Numbered from the stretch's first letter, positions 30,544-39,705 are shown. The stretch is 64,000 nucleotides of DNA from Lacrimispora xylanolytica (GCF_026723765.1 NZ_CP113524.1:1845001-1909000); one strand, 5' to 3'. Notes: generated by a model not told the origin, from the sequence alone. Translations and numbers: made by a program.

Positions 30544-31566
30544 ATGGCTAATTACTTGAAATGGGGCTTTATTACGATTGCAGCCGTATGGGCGGCTATG
30601 ATAGGTACGATGGCAGGATTTGCATGGAATATAGCTCATATGCCGCAGAGGCTGCCGGAGATTGAGAGGCCCCCGGTTCAGAATACCAATATCAGTATAG
30701 AGACTCAGGAAAAGATGGAAGGCTATTGGACCGTTGCTGTCTTTGGTGTGGATTCCAGAGAAGGCAATTTAAAAAAGAGTACCAGGTCTGATATGCAAAT
30801 GGTCTTTAATATTAATCTAGGTACCGGAGAAATGAGAGTTGTTTCTGTATACCGCGATACTTACTTAAAGCTGGATAAAAAAGGACGGTATGGGAAAATC
30901 AACGATGCCTACTTCTTTGGAGGTCCTACACAGGCAGTCGATGCTCTGACAGAAAATCTTGATTTAAGTATAGATGACTATGCCGCATTTAGCTGGAAGG
31001 CGGTTGCAGAGGCTATTAATATTTTGGACGGAATTGATGTTGACATCAGTCATGAAGAATTTCGGTTAATCAATGGTTTTATCACGGAGACCGTGGAATC
31101 TACAGGCATTGGCTCCCATCATCTAAAGAAGGAAGGCTTAAATCATTTGGATGGGGTTCAGGCGGTGGCTTATGCCAGACTTCGTAAAACAGATACTGAT
31201 TTTAAGCGGACGGAAAGGCAGAGAGAGGTTGCAAATCTGGTGCTTAAGAAGGCCAGAGAAGCTGATCTGGCTACCTTAAACAGGCTGGCATCTACCGTTC
31301 TTCCCCAGATATCAACCAGCATTGGAATGAAGGATCTTCTGCCCCTGATAAAGAATGTGAGGCGGTTTCACATGACAGAATCGGAGGGATTTCCCTATAA
31401 AGTAAAAGACGCTGCCATTGGGAAAGTAAAGGACTACGTTGTGCCCGTTGATATGGTGGACAGTGTCAGGCATATGCATCAGTTTTTATTTGATGAAGAG
31501 GATTATGAGCCATCAGAGACGGTAAAGGAAATCGGGAAACTCATTAAGTCCAGAGTAAATAAATAA
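30544..31566 (+). CDS. LytR-CpsA-Psr family cell-wall polymer ligase
   Basis: Extracytoplasmic phosphotransferase family that attaches teichoic-acid-like or capsular polymers to peptidoglycan. The 340-aa product has one N-terminal membrane segment (about residues 7-27). The LCP domain (about 60-225) has F-G-V-D-S-R, R-S-D-M-Q-M, V-S-V-Y-R-D-T-Y-L and A-Y-A-R-L-R-K-T-D-T-D-F-K-R-T-E-R-Q. GGGAGG precedes the ATG. The C-terminal tail after about residue 280 has no motif I recognise. Confidence 0.9.
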   Translation: MANYLKWGFITIAAVWAAMIGTMAGFAWNIAHMPQRLPEIERPPVQNTNISIETQEKMEGYWTVAVFGVDSREGNLKKSTRSDMQMVFNINLGTGEMRVVSVYRDTYLKLDKKGRYGKINDAYFFGGPTQAVDALTENLDLSIDDYAAFSWKAVAEAINILDGIDVDISHEEFRLINGFITETVESTGIGSHHLKKEGLNHLDGVQAVAYARLRKTDTDFKRTERQREVANLVLKKAREADLATLNRLASTVLPQISTSIGMKDLLPLIKNVRRFHMTESEGFPYKVKDAAIGKVKDYVVPVDMVDSVRHMHQFLFDEEDYEPSETVKEIGKLIKSRVNK

Positions 31567-31694
31567 TGACAGGTATGCAATGATTTTTTGGAACCTGGCT
31601 ACAATCCGTGAAAGTGAGAATATTCTATATATAAAAGTATCTGATTCTCGAAGCTACTTAGAGATGGAGGCAAAAAAGGAAGGAGAGACCTCTT

Positions 31695-31880
31695 ATGCTG
31701 TTGTGGCTTTCCGCCAATGGATCAACAATTATTATTTCTCTGATTCTGATTTTTCTGGTGTATCGTGCCGGAAAAAAATTGACTAAGCAAAAGGGCAGCT
31801 GCTGCGGCAACTGTTCTGGATGCAGCGGATGCTGTTTTCACTGCTTTGATGAGCAGGAAAGGGAAAAGCAGGAACTGTAA
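31695..31880 (+). CDS. FeoB-associated Cys-rich membrane protein, 61 aa
   Basis: A small protein with one membrane segment (about residues 9-25), then a Cys cluster, C-C-G-N-C-S-G-C-S-G-C-C, followed by a charged tail. This is the layout of small Cys-rich proteins that usually accompany the ferrous-iron transporter FeoB. AAGGAAGGAGAG lies upstream of the ATG. No feoA or feoB is in the window, so the link to iron is by family only. A terminator follows. Confidence 0.75.
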   Translation: MLLWLSANGSTIIISLILIFLVYRAGKKLTKQKGSCCGNCSGCSGCCFHCFDEQEREKQEL

Positions 31881-31915
31881 AAGGCTTGTTACAAGCGCCC
31901 TGTGGAAAAAGGATA

Positions 31916-31965
31916 AAAAATATGCCTTGATCGGTCTTATAATTCCCGTTTCAAGGCGTATTTTT
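31916..31965. terminator. Bidirectional terminator after the Cys-rich gene
   Basis: AAAAATATGCCTTGA (31916-31930) pairs with TCAAGGCGTATTTTT (31951-31965). It lies between the convergent genes ending at 31880 and 32017. Confidence 0.8.
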
Positions 31966-32016
31966 ATGGCATTATAACTATGATATCATAAATTTATAAA
32001 TGAATAGAATCCGTGT

Positions 32017-32643
32017 TTATGAATGGAGCTGGCTTGTTTTTACCTTTATCTCTTCGTTATTGACCAGAATGGCCTCTTGGTTGCTGATGGGAGAGAGCTT
32101 TAAGGTAGAGGAATAAGTATCTATAATTTTCTTAGAGGCTACCTGAAAGGGTGGATTGTTATAGTGAGGGACAGGATAGAAATCTACAAGACCAAGCGCT
32201 TCAAAGCTTTCAAGGTTCGGTGCCTCATCAATAGAATCCATACCTTTTGCATATTCAATATCAGCCGATGCAACAATGGCTCCTGCCGATTCCCCGATAT
32301 AAAGTTTTCCTGAATTTACTTCCTCTTTTATTAACTGATCAGTACCGGTACGTTTCATTTCCTGAAGCAGGAAAAATGTGTTCCCTCCGGTCACGTAGAT
32401 ATAATCATTTTGCTTGAGTTTTGAAGTGATTTCTTCTGCTGATGCAGTGGAAATCTCCAGCTCATCAACCATAAGTCCCATATCCTCCAATGTTTTCCTA
32501 CCTGATTTCACATAAAAATTAACCGTTTCCACGATACTTGCGGTGGGAATAAAGGTAATTGTTTTCCCCTTTAAGTTTTTTTCAAAATCTGGAAGCAGGT
32601 CTGCCACATCCTGAAATGAGGATGCCAGAAATAGTTTTTTCAT
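32017..32643 (-). CDS. Peptidase E / S51-family hydrolase
   Basis: A 208-aa peptidase S51-like protein (type 1 glutamine-amidotransferase-like fold; family includes alpha-aspartyl dipeptidase). The nucleophile elbow is G-E-S-A-G-A (about residues 114-119), with Y-V-T-G-G-N-T-F-F-L-L before it and Y-P-V-P-H-Y later. AAAGGAG precedes the ATG. Cytoplasmic; the physiological peptide is unknown. Confidence 0.87.
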   Translation of the reverse strand: MKKLFLASSFQDVADLLPDFEKNLKGKTITFIPTASIVETVNFYVKSGRKTLEDMGLMVDELEISTASAEEITSKLKQNDYIYVTGGNTFFLLQEMKRTGTDQLIKEEVNSGKLYIGESAGAIVASADIEYAKGMDSIDEAPNLESFEALGLVDFYPVPHYNNPPFQVASKKIIDTYSSTLKLSPISNQEAILVNNEEIKVKTSQLHS

Positions 32644-32783
32644 AAGCTGTTAGCTCCTTTCTTTGCTGTCTTTATTATAGTATACCAGAAAAAGGTGTCA
32701 AAAAGTGATACCATTAAATTGGAATCATTGAATCAGCTGATAATTTTTGCAGATTATGCCGAAGAAAACAGGAGGCACTCTGC

Positions 32784-32812
32784 TTGACTTATGGTAAAGT
32801 TTGTGACACAAT
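32784..32812 (+). promoter_or_regulatory. Candidate promoter for the CobW-family pair
   Basis: TTGACT (32784-32789), 17-bp spacer, CACAAT (32807-32812), within the 222-bp gap 32644-32865. I see no convincing Zur box. Confidence 0.45.
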
Positions 32813-32865
32813 AAGTAGTTGTAGTTTCTTGTTAAACTCTGGAAAGAAAAGAGGTACGTACTGAC

Positions 32866-34095
32866 ATGACAAAGATTGATATTATCTCCGGCTTCCTTGG
32901 AGCTGGAAAGACGACTTTTATTAAGAAGTTATTACAGGAAGCCATTGCAGGTGAGCAGGTTGTCCTGATTGAAAATGAATTTGGTGAGATAGGAATTGAC
33001 GGTGGTTTCTTAAAGGATGCAGGCATTGAGATCCGTGAGATGAATTCTGGCTGTATTTGTTGTTCTCTTGTAGGCGATTTTGGAGAATCCTTAAAAGAAG
33101 TGCTAACAAAGTACCAGCCTGACCGTGTAATTATCGAGCCTTCTGGTGTAGGTAAGCTGTCTGACGTTATGAAGGCAGTTGTTGACGTTGCTTCCCAGCT
33201 TGATGTGGTTTTAAACAGCGCAGTGACCATTGTTGATGCTCAGAAGTGTAAAATGTACCGGAAGAATTTTGGTGAGTTCTTTAATAATCAGATAGAAAAT
33301 GCCGGAACCGTTGTTTTAAGCCGTACAGACATCGCGCCATCGGACAAGGTTGACCAGGCAGTTGAAATCATCAGGGAATTGAATCCAAAGGCTTCCGTAG
33401 TTACCACACCATTTGGGGAACTGAGCGGAAAACAGCTTATGGAAATCATTGAAAAGCCTGATACCATGGTTGAAGATCTTTTGGCTGAGGTCAAGTCCCA
33501 TCATCATGACCACGAAGGAGAATGTGGCTGCGGCCATGATCACGGCCATGAGCATCACCATCATGATCACGAGGGAGGCTGCGGCTGTGGTCATAATCAC
33601 GACCACGATCACGACCATGAGCATCATCACCATGATCACGAAGAAGGCTGTGGCTGCGGTCATAATCACGACCACGATCACGACCATGAGCATCATCACC
33701 ATGATCACGAAGAAGGCTGTGGCTGCGGCCACAATCACGACCATGACCATGAGCATCATCACCATCATCATGGTGAAGGCTGCGGCTGTGGTCATGACCA
33801 TGACCATCATGATGCAGATGAGGTATTCACCAGCTGGGGAGCAGAGAATGTTGCTTCTATCAGCAGGGAAGAGCTGGACAAGATCCTTGATGAGCTGGCA
33901 TACGGAGAAGGCTTTGGAGATGTTCTTCGGGCTAAGGGTATGATTCCAGGAGAAGAAAAGGGTCAGTGGCTTTACTTTGATCTTGTGCCGGAGCAGTACG
34001 AAATCCGTAATGGAGTTCCGGAATATACTGGCAAGGTATGTGTCATTGGAGCCAATTTAAAAGAAGAAGAGCTGAAAAAAGCGTTTAAGCGTTAA
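32866..34095 (+). CDS. COG0523 (CobW-like) metal-chaperone GTPase with His-rich repeats
   Basis: G3E-family GTPase of the CobW/YeiR/ZagA group, which deliver or manage Zn, Co or similar metals. The 409-aa product has a P-loop G-F-L-G-A-G-K-T-T (residues 9-17) and the metal-binding motif C63-I-C-C66. Residues about 211-323 hold five imperfect repeats rich in His, each with a C-G-C-G-H core. The CobW C-terminal domain follows (about 325-409). The His-rich insert suggests storage or chelation of a transition metal. The downstream gene, 17 nt away, encodes a second CobW-like protein. Confidence 0.9.
   Translation: MTKIDIISGFLGAGKTTFIKKLLQEAIAGEQVVLIENEFGEIGIDGGFLKDAGIEIREMNSGCICCSLVGDFGESLKEVLTKYQPDRVIIEPSGVGKLSDVMKAVVDVASQLDVVLNSAVTIVDAQKCKMYRKNFGEFFNNQIENAGTVVLSRTDIAPSDKVDQAVEIIRELNPKASVVTTPFGELSGKQLMEIIEKPDTMVEDLLAEVKSHHHDHEGECGCGHDHGHEHHHHDHEGGCGCGHNHDHDHDHEHHHHDHEEGCGCGHNHDHDHDHEHHHHDHEEGCGCGHNHDHDHEHHHHHHGEGCGCGHDHDHHDADEVFTSWGAENVASISREELDKILDELAYGEGFGDVLRAKGMIPGEEKGQWLYFDLVPEQYEIRNGVPEYTGKVCVIGANLKEEELKKAFKR
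33508..33812 (+). repeat. In-gene tandem repeats, about 69-bp unit
   Basis: Five copies of a unit encoding an acidic start, C-G-C-G-H and then a run of His/Asp/Glu. The two middle copies are 69 bp long and nearly identical; the outer copies are shorter. The near-identity of the middle copies suggests recent expansion by slippage or unequal recombination. Confidence 0.85.
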
Positions 34096-34112
34096 GTGGA
34101 ATGGAGGAAAAC

Positions 34113-35066
34113 ATGAGTAATACCGAAACAATGGAAGATGATTTTATGCCGGTATTCCTGATTAATGGATTTTTGGAATCAGGTAAGACCCAGTTCCTTC
34201 AGTTTACCATGGAACAGGATTATTTTAAGACAGACGGGAAGACACTGTTAATTGTCTGCGAAGAAGGTGAGACAGAATACGATTCAGAACTGCTTTCCCG
34301 TAATCATACAGAAGCTGTTTTCATTGATAGCTTAGAAGAGATGACACCAGACCGACTTCTGGAGCTGGAGCTTCTTCACAATCCGGAGCGTGTTCTGATT
34401 GAATGGAACGGAATGTGGAATTTAGATCAGTTAAAGCTTCCGGATGACTGGAACGTTTATCAGCAGATTACACTGATTGATATGTCCACCTTTGATTTAT
34501 ACTCAGCCAATATGAAGCCGCTTCTTTTTGCAATGGTCAAAAATTCCGAGATGATTATCTGCAACCGCTGCGATGGGATCGAGGATCTTTCCGGCTATCG
34601 CCGGACGCTTAAGTCCATGAGTCCCAAGGGAGAGATTGTGTTTGAAGATTCTGAGGGAGAGGTCAATGAGATTGCAGAAGAAGATCTGCCCTATGATATG
34701 AGCCAGGACGTAATACAGATATCGCCTAAGGCTTATGGAGTCTGGTATATTGACTGTATGGAGCGGAGAGACCGGTATGAAGGGAAAACCGTCGAATTTA
34801 CAGCTATGGTACTAAAAACTCCCGAGTTCCCAAGAAATTACTTTGTACCGGGACGTATGGCCATGACTTGCTGTGAAGATGATATGACCTTCTTAGGATT
34901 TGTAACAAAATCAAGAGAAGCCAATAACCTTGAGACAAAGCAGTGGGTCAAGGTAAAGGCTAAAATTGCCTATGAATACTGGAAAGATTATAACGGGGAA
35001 GGCCCGGTACTTTATGCAGAAACTGTATCTCCTGACCAGCCGATCAAAGGATTCGTAGAATTTTAA
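34113..35066 (+). CDS. CobW-like GTPase fused to a TIGR03943/YcgQ-like C-terminal domain
   Basis: The ATG at 34113 follows GGAGG (34103-34107), giving 317 aa. Residues 1-200 are a divergent CobW-type GTPase: P-loop G-F-L-E-S-G-K-T (19-26), but without an intact C-x-C-C motif. Residues about 205-317 (G-K-T-V-E-F-T-A-M-V, F-V-P-G-R-M-A-M-T-C-C-E-D-D, W-V-K-V-K-A-K-I) resemble the C-terminal domain of YcgQ/TIGR03943 proteins, normally partnered with a permease. The zinc link of those families is established knowledge; the role here is inferred. No permease gene is adjacent. Confidence 0.75.
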   Translation: MSNTETMEDDFMPVFLINGFLESGKTQFLQFTMEQDYFKTDGKTLLIVCEEGETEYDSELLSRNHTEAVFIDSLEEMTPDRLLELELLHNPERVLIEWNGMWNLDQLKLPDDWNVYQQITLIDMSTFDLYSANMKPLLFAMVKNSEMIICNRCDGIEDLSGYRRTLKSMSPKGEIVFEDSEGEVNEIAEEDLPYDMSQDVIQISPKAYGVWYIDCMERRDRYEGKTVEFTAMVLKTPEFPRNYFVPGRMAMTCCEDDMTFLGFVTKSREANNLETKQWVKVKAKIAYEYWKDYNGEGPVLYAETVSPDQPIKGFVEF

Positions 35067-35100
35067 TACATCGTTTAAGTATTTCACGTAGTTCATTATA

Positions 35101-35147
35101 AAAAAGGTATTTTGACTGGTGCTAAACCATGTCAAAATACCTTTTTA
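35101..35147. terminator. Bidirectional terminator
   Basis: AAAAAGGTATTTTGAC (35101-35116) pairs with GTCAAAATACCTTTTT (35131-35146), with an inner TGGT/ACCA pairing. It separates the CobW-like gene and the convergent deacetylase. Confidence 0.88.
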
Positions 35148-35228
35148 CTTATTTGCGTATTTATTTCTATCTTTCTATATTTCTAAAACAAATGAATTAT
35201 GAAACGTTCCCAGTTTAAGCATTGCTGC

Positions 35229-36614
35229 TTACATGGGAGGAACAGGGGTAGGTCTGTCCGGATCAAATACGTCAGGTACATTGAAAAGATCCTTTAAGCT
35301 GTCAGGATAATAATACATACGGTATCCGTCAAGGTTTCTTCTGGCCTGGCGGAAATAATCTGGTCCAAGCTGCATCCAGGTGGATTTGCTGGCATCTACA
35401 TTACAGAAATAGCGAAAGCCCTGTGATTGTAAATAAGTAAAACGTTCGTTGTCCTCCGTATAAGGCGTCCAGCTTCCAATGTCACTTCCAAAGGGAAAGA
35501 GAATAATGTCCGTTGGGCCGATTAAGGACCCCACGTTCTTTGCCCATTTATCCGAATCTATTTTAAAATGCTCCATGGAAATTCCGCCCATGTTGCGGTG
35601 GCCCCAGCTGTGAGAGGCCAGCTCCCATCCATGCTCCTTAAGATTCTGGGCTACGGCTGCCGCCTGTTTTTTGTCTTCTTCAAAATTAGGGTTGGTATCT
35701 TTATAAGCCTCGTCGGTGCGATACCCCAAGATTCCATTGTACCCGGTAAAAGCCAGGATTCCCCTTGCTCCTTTGTAGGAAAAACCAGGGTGCGTCTGAA
35801 TAAAATTTTCCAGAATAGGGACCAGGTCATAATCTCCAACGGAAACGCTGCCATCATCCATCTTCATCTCACAGGTGGGGTAGCCGTCTTTTCCAATGAC
35901 AAGCCTGGAAGCGAATCCGTCCCCATCCATATATTCGTAGTAACAAACATCATCCTGGGAAAGAACGAACGCTTTTTTTCCCTCTGGTAACATGATGTTG
36001 CCATATGTAAATTTAGGATTGCCGTTTTCATCCTTTGTCTCATATGCCAGATCGTGAATCTTGACAAGCACATAGCCCTTGTCGTACATAGACTGCATGA
36101 TCTTTAAGAATTCAGACTTGGTGGTCATCATCTGGTTATAGCCTGCCTGTTTCTTATCTCCATCAAAGGCCTTTTTGTTGTCCATAATCAGAGAATGAAA
36201 AAATACATGGGTCACATCCTGTGGATTAACAGGGACTAAAGCGCTTTTGGCAGTTTCATATCCGGCAATGGCTGATTTAAAATCCTCTCTGGCGGCCAGA
36301 TTGGTATCAGACTGTAAAAGGGCAATGGCTCCGTCATAATCGTACTGGATAGACAGTGCCTCAGCCTTTTCAAGAAGAGTTAAACCAGGATCCTTTTCTG
36401 GTTCACTGGCAGCAGTTGCTTCACTTTCAGAGGAGTGGTTTGCGACAGAAGAATCAGCAGGCAATGTGCCATGACCAAGCTTTTTATTTATGGCAATGCC
36501 ACAAAGTGCAAGAATTGCAATGATTAATAATCCAAAGAATGCAATTATAATAGTGCTTTGAATACGGTTTCGACCTCTGCCGAAATTTCGCTCACGGAAA
36601 TTATTAAAGTTCAT
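35229..36614 (-). CDS. Membrane-anchored polysaccharide deacetylase-family protein
   Basis: A 461-aa type II membrane protein: basic N-terminus, membrane segment (about residues 20-42), Ser/Glu-rich linker, then a NodB-like domain. Candidate metal motifs are L-S-Q-D-D-V (in place of T-F-D-D-G) and S-H-S-W-G-H. Near the end is F-P-F-G-S-D. The long insert between helices and the altered first motif mean the exact substrate (peptidoglycan or another surface glycan) is unclear. AAGGGG precedes the ATG. Confidence 0.82.
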   Translation of the reverse strand: MNFNNFRERNFGRGRNRIQSTIIIAFFGLLIIAILALCGIAINKKLGHGTLPADSSVANHSSESEATAASEPEKDPGLTLLEKAEALSIQYDYDGAIALLQSDTNLAAREDFKSAIAGYETAKSALVPVNPQDVTHVFFHSLIMDNKKAFDGDKKQAGYNQMMTTKSEFLKIMQSMYDKGYVLVKIHDLAYETKDENGNPKFTYGNIMLPEGKKAFVLSQDDVCYYEYMDGDGFASRLVIGKDGYPTCEMKMDDGSVSVGDYDLVPILENFIQTHPGFSYKGARGILAFTGYNGILGYRTDEAYKDTNPNFEEDKKQAAAVAQNLKEHGWELASHSWGHRNMGGISMEHFKIDSDKWAKNVGSLIGPTDIILFPFGSDIGSWTPYTEDNERFTYLQSQGFRYFCNVDASKSTWMQLGPDYFRQARRNLDGYRMYYYPDSLKDLFNVPDVFDPDRPTPVPPM

Positions 36615-36804
36615 AGTCTAACCCCTTAGCTTTTCAATATATTAGGTTGTTACCCAATGAGTGTAACATTTCCTGTACAAGTATATCATACTTTATGGGA
36701 AGATGAAACGATAAGCTGGGAATTTTTTTTGGAAAAATTGGCATAGGAATAGGATATGTCCCCATACAATGGTATAAAGTAATTTTCAGGGGATGGTATC
36801 TAGC

Positions 36805-38040
36805 ATGAGGAGAGTTACGGCATTTGTTTTAAGCTGTATCCTGCTTTGTTACAGTTTATGCATTCCGGCCGCAGGACAGGAGCCTGATATCGCGGTAGCC
36901 TCGGATATGATTGTACAGGCAGAACAGGCGAAGGAGGTTAATGCAGAGGGAGGCCCGGCGATCCAGGCCCCAAGTGCTATTTTAATGGAGGCTTCGACCG
37001 GTCAGGTCATCTATGAAAAAGATGCAGATGAAAAGAGAAGCCCAGCCAGTATTACAAAAATTATGACACTGATCCTTATTTTTGATGCGCTGGATTCCGG
37101 CAAAATTAAACTTACGGATGAGGTCGTTACCAGTGCCCATGCAAAATCAATGGGTGGCTCTCAGGTGTTCCTCGAAGAGGGAGAGGTTCAGACAGTGGAA
37201 ACCCTGATTAAGTGTATTGTGGTTGCCTCTGGAAATGATGCCTCTGTGGCCATGGCAGAATACATAGCAGGAACAGAAGATGAGTTTATAAAAATGATGA
37301 ATGAGAGGGCGGCAGCTCTTGGAATGACCAATACTCATTTTGAAGATTGCTGCGGACTTACAGAGTCCCCCACCCATGTGACAACTGCCAGGGATATTGC
37401 TATTATGTCCAGAGAGCTTATTAACAAATATCCTCAAATACATAATTATTCCACCATCTGGATGGAGAACATCACCCATGTAACAAAGCAGGGGACGAAA
37501 GAATTCGGTCTATCCAATACCAACAAGCTGTTAAAGATGGCCACGAACTTTAATGTAACTGGTTTGAAAACTGGTTCTACCTCTGTCGCCAAGTACTGTT
37601 TGTCAGCCACAGCAGAAAAAGATGGCGTCCGGCTCATTGCCTCCATTATGGCAGCACCGGATTATAAGGTTCGGTTTGCCGATGCCCAGACCTTGTTAAA
37701 CTACGGGTATGCCAACTGTAAGCTGTATGAAGATAAAGATATGATTCCTCTTCCGAACATGATCGTAGATAACGGTGTGGAAGAAGAGGTCCCCCTAAAA
37801 TATGGCGGTTCATTTTCATATCTGAGCTTAAAAGGGGAAGATTTTGCAGCCATTGAAAAGAAACTGGAACTGGTTCCTTCCCTTCCGGCACCCCTAGAAG
37901 AAGGCCAGCCGGCGGGTTCTCTCATCTATACCCTTGGTGGAAAGAAGATAGGAGAGGTTCCCATTCTTACTGCCCAGGCCGTCCGGGAAGCTAAATTCAT
38001 GGATTATTTGAAACGTCTATTAAAGGCATTTAATCTGTAA
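36805..38040 (+). CDS. D-alanyl-D-alanine carboxypeptidase (penicillin-binding protein, S11)
   Basis: Low-molecular-mass PBP trimming the terminal D-Ala of peptidoglycan stems, DacF-like. About 411 aa with a signal peptide at the N-terminus. Catalytic motifs: S-I-T-K (S82-K85), S-G-N and K-T-G (in G-L-K-T-G-S-T). The C-terminal part is the usual S11 beta domain. The start could also be the ATG at 36793, but GGGGA abuts that one, so I prefer 36805. A strong terminator follows. Confidence 0.9.
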   Translation: MRRVTAFVLSCILLCYSLCIPAAGQEPDIAVASDMIVQAEQAKEVNAEGGPAIQAPSAILMEASTGQVIYEKDADEKRSPASITKIMTLILIFDALDSGKIKLTDEVVTSAHAKSMGGSQVFLEEGEVQTVETLIKCIVVASGNDASVAMAEYIAGTEDEFIKMMNERAAALGMTNTHFEDCCGLTESPTHVTTARDIAIMSRELINKYPQIHNYSTIWMENITHVTKQGTKEFGLSNTNKLLKMATNFNVTGLKTGSTSVAKYCLSATAEKDGVRLIASIMAAPDYKVRFADAQTLLNYGYANCKLYEDKDMIPLPNMIVDNGVEEEVPLKYGGSFSYLSLKGEDFAAIEKKLELVPSLPAPLEEGQPAGSLIYTLGGKKIGEVPILTAQAVREAKFMDYLKRLLKAFNL

Positions 38041-38050
38041 TTACAAAAAA

Positions 38051-38092
38051 ACGCAGCCGCAAAAATTCTCGTTTTGCGGCTGTGTTTTTTTT
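38051..38092 (+). terminator. Rho-independent terminator after the carboxypeptidase
   Basis: ACGCAGCCGCAAAA (38051-38064) pairs with TTTTGCGGCTGTGT (38072-38085), followed by a run of T. Confidence 0.9.
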
Positions 38093-38107
38093 CTATATAC
38101 AATAATA

Positions 38108-38136
38108 TTGACAAAAAGTTTAAGGGAAGCTAAGAT
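38108..38136 (+). promoter_or_regulatory. Promoter of the two-component system
   Basis: TTGACA (38108-38113), 17-bp spacer, TAAGAT (38131-38136). Confidence 0.65.
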
Positions 38137-38187
38137 AAATTATGATTATTGCACAAAAACGACAAATGGGGATTGGGAGGAAAACAG

Positions 38188-39705
38188 GTGGGGAAACGGC
38201 TGCTTGCCCTTTGGTATCAGATGACACTAAAAAAGAAGCTGTACGTAATCATTGGCAGCGTAGGAATGATTATGGGTGCTTCTATTTTTATCAATTTAAA
38301 GGTGGTATACATATTCGTAGACGGTGCAAGAGTGATTATGGATGACAATCTGGCCTGCTATAAATTTCAGGAATCCATGGAAAAGGAGAGGGAGCAGTTT
38401 GCCCGCCTTCTTTCAAACAATACATCGGATAACCGGTCGGCATACCAGCTGGCCTGCAGGGAGACTAAAATTCATTTAGATGGACTTCCTTATGATTACG
38501 ATAAGATAGGGGAGGCCCGTTTTGGGGTGACCTGGAATATTATCAATGGATATGAGACCTATGAAAAGCAACGGGAAAAGGTAGTATCCATGAGCTCGGG
38601 AGATGATAACTACATCAAAGAGCTGTACAAGGTCTATAACATGCAGAAGTATCTGGAAATCTATGCCAACCGTCTCACGAAAATCGTGTTAATGGCGGGA
38701 AATGATTATTATGAAGTCCAGATTTCAGCGCTGAAGCGGATGCCCTATCTTTTGGTTATGATCAGCCTTACGGCCTTTGTGGTGCTTGTGATTCTTCTTC
38801 GGTTCATTACAGGGAGTATCGTTAAGGCGGTGGTACAGCTGGCCAATGTTTCCGGAAGAATTGAAAAGAATGATTTTTCTTCTCCTGATGTGCACTGGGA
38901 CGGAACCGATGAAATCGGACAGCTTGTGAATGCCTTTAATAAAATGAAATCCTCCACAGAAAATTATGTGATTGCAACAGAAGAGAAAAGACAGGTGGAA
39001 GAAAAGCTTTACCGCCATGAGCTTGAGAGGGCAGAGCTTGAAAAACGTTTCTCCATGGCTCAGCTTCAGCTGATTAAAAGTCAGCTGAACCCTCATTTCC
39101 TGTTTAACACCTTAAATATGATGACAAGGATGGCTCAGATGGAGGAAGCGCCGGTAACGGAAGAGATGCTGGTCGCCGTTGGAAATCTTCTTCGTTACAG
39201 TCTTAGGACCTCAAACGCCTTTGAGCCTCTGGAACAGGAGCTTAAGGTGGTGCGGGATTATATGTATATCCAGCAAATGCGTTTTAAGGACCGGTTTCAA
39301 TGGAATATCAATTGTGACAGCGCTTTGTATCAGGAGGAGGTTCCTGTTTTTCTTCTACAGCCTCTGGTGGAAAATGGGGTGATCCACGGCATATCGGAGA
39401 AAGAAATGGGGGGCGCCATCCAGATCGATATTAAAAAATCAGGGGAGAATTTATGGATATCCGTCTCGGACACCGGAAAAGGAATGGATCCGGAGAAGCT
39501 TAATGCCATACGAAATGCCATGGAAACAAAAGGGACCGGACTGGGGATCGGTCTTGGAAATATATACAGAAGAATTTCTGCTTATTATGAATATGGGAAG
39601 GTAACCATTCACAGCACAGAGAACAAGGGTACTGTAGTTGAAATTGAATTCGGTGGGAAAAAGGGGTATACGGGGAATGCAACGGTTGATGATAGTGGAA
39701 GATGA
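38188..39705 (+). CDS. Sensor histidine kinase, LytS/YesM type
   Basis: The GTG at 38188 lies 8 nt after GGGAGG (38174-38179), so I prefer it to the upstream frame; the product is 505 aa. Two membrane segments (about 20-42 and 192-216) flank an extracellular domain of about 150 residues. HAMP follows, then a HisKA_7TM-like/His_kinase domain with Q-L-N-P-H-F-L-F-N-T and a HATPase domain (N-G-V-I-H-G, G-K-G-M-D, G-T-G-L-G-I-G-L). It overlaps the response-regulator gene by 29 nt. The sugar ABC genes downstream suggest it responds to a sugar, possibly via a binding protein. Confidence 0.9.
   Translation: MGKRLLALWYQMTLKKKLYVIIGSVGMIMGASIFINLKVVYIFVDGARVIMDDNLACYKFQESMEKEREQFARLLSNNTSDNRSAYQLACRETKIHLDGLPYDYDKIGEARFGVTWNIINGYETYEKQREKVVSMSSGDDNYIKELYKVYNMQKYLEIYANRLTKIVLMAGNDYYEVQISALKRMPYLLVMISLTAFVVLVILLRFITGSIVKAVVQLANVSGRIEKNDFSSPDVHWDGTDEIGQLVNAFNKMKSSTENYVIATEEKRQVEEKLYRHELERAELEKRFSMAQLQLIKSQLNPHFLFNTLNMMTRMAQMEEAPVTEEMLVAVGNLLRYSLRTSNAFEPLEQELKVVRDYMYIQQMRFKDRFQWNINCDSALYQEEVPVFLLQPLVENGVIHGISEKEMGGAIQIDIKKSGENLWISVSDTGKGMDPEKLNAIRNAMETKGTGLGIGLGNIYRRISAYYEYGKVTIHSTENKGTVVEIEFGGKKGYTGNATVDDSGR

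Noticed and set aside
31600-31660. Fur-box-like GAGAAT/ATTCTC pair before the Cys-rich gene
   Set aside because: Spacing is too wide for a single 7-1-7 Fur site and the match is poor; not listed as a feature.
31580-31786. 68-aa open frame upstream of and overlapping the Cys-rich gene
   Set aside because: The overlapping 61-aa frame has a good ribosome site and a recognisable family; this one has neither.
33508-33812. Repeats that might look like a CRISPR array
   Set aside because: Units are coding, in frame, in tandem without unique spacers, and no cas genes are present.
33316-33943. Long open frames on both strands through the His-rich repeats
   Set aside because: They are shadows of the repetitive coding sequence of the CobW-family gene; low-complexity translation and no ribosome site.
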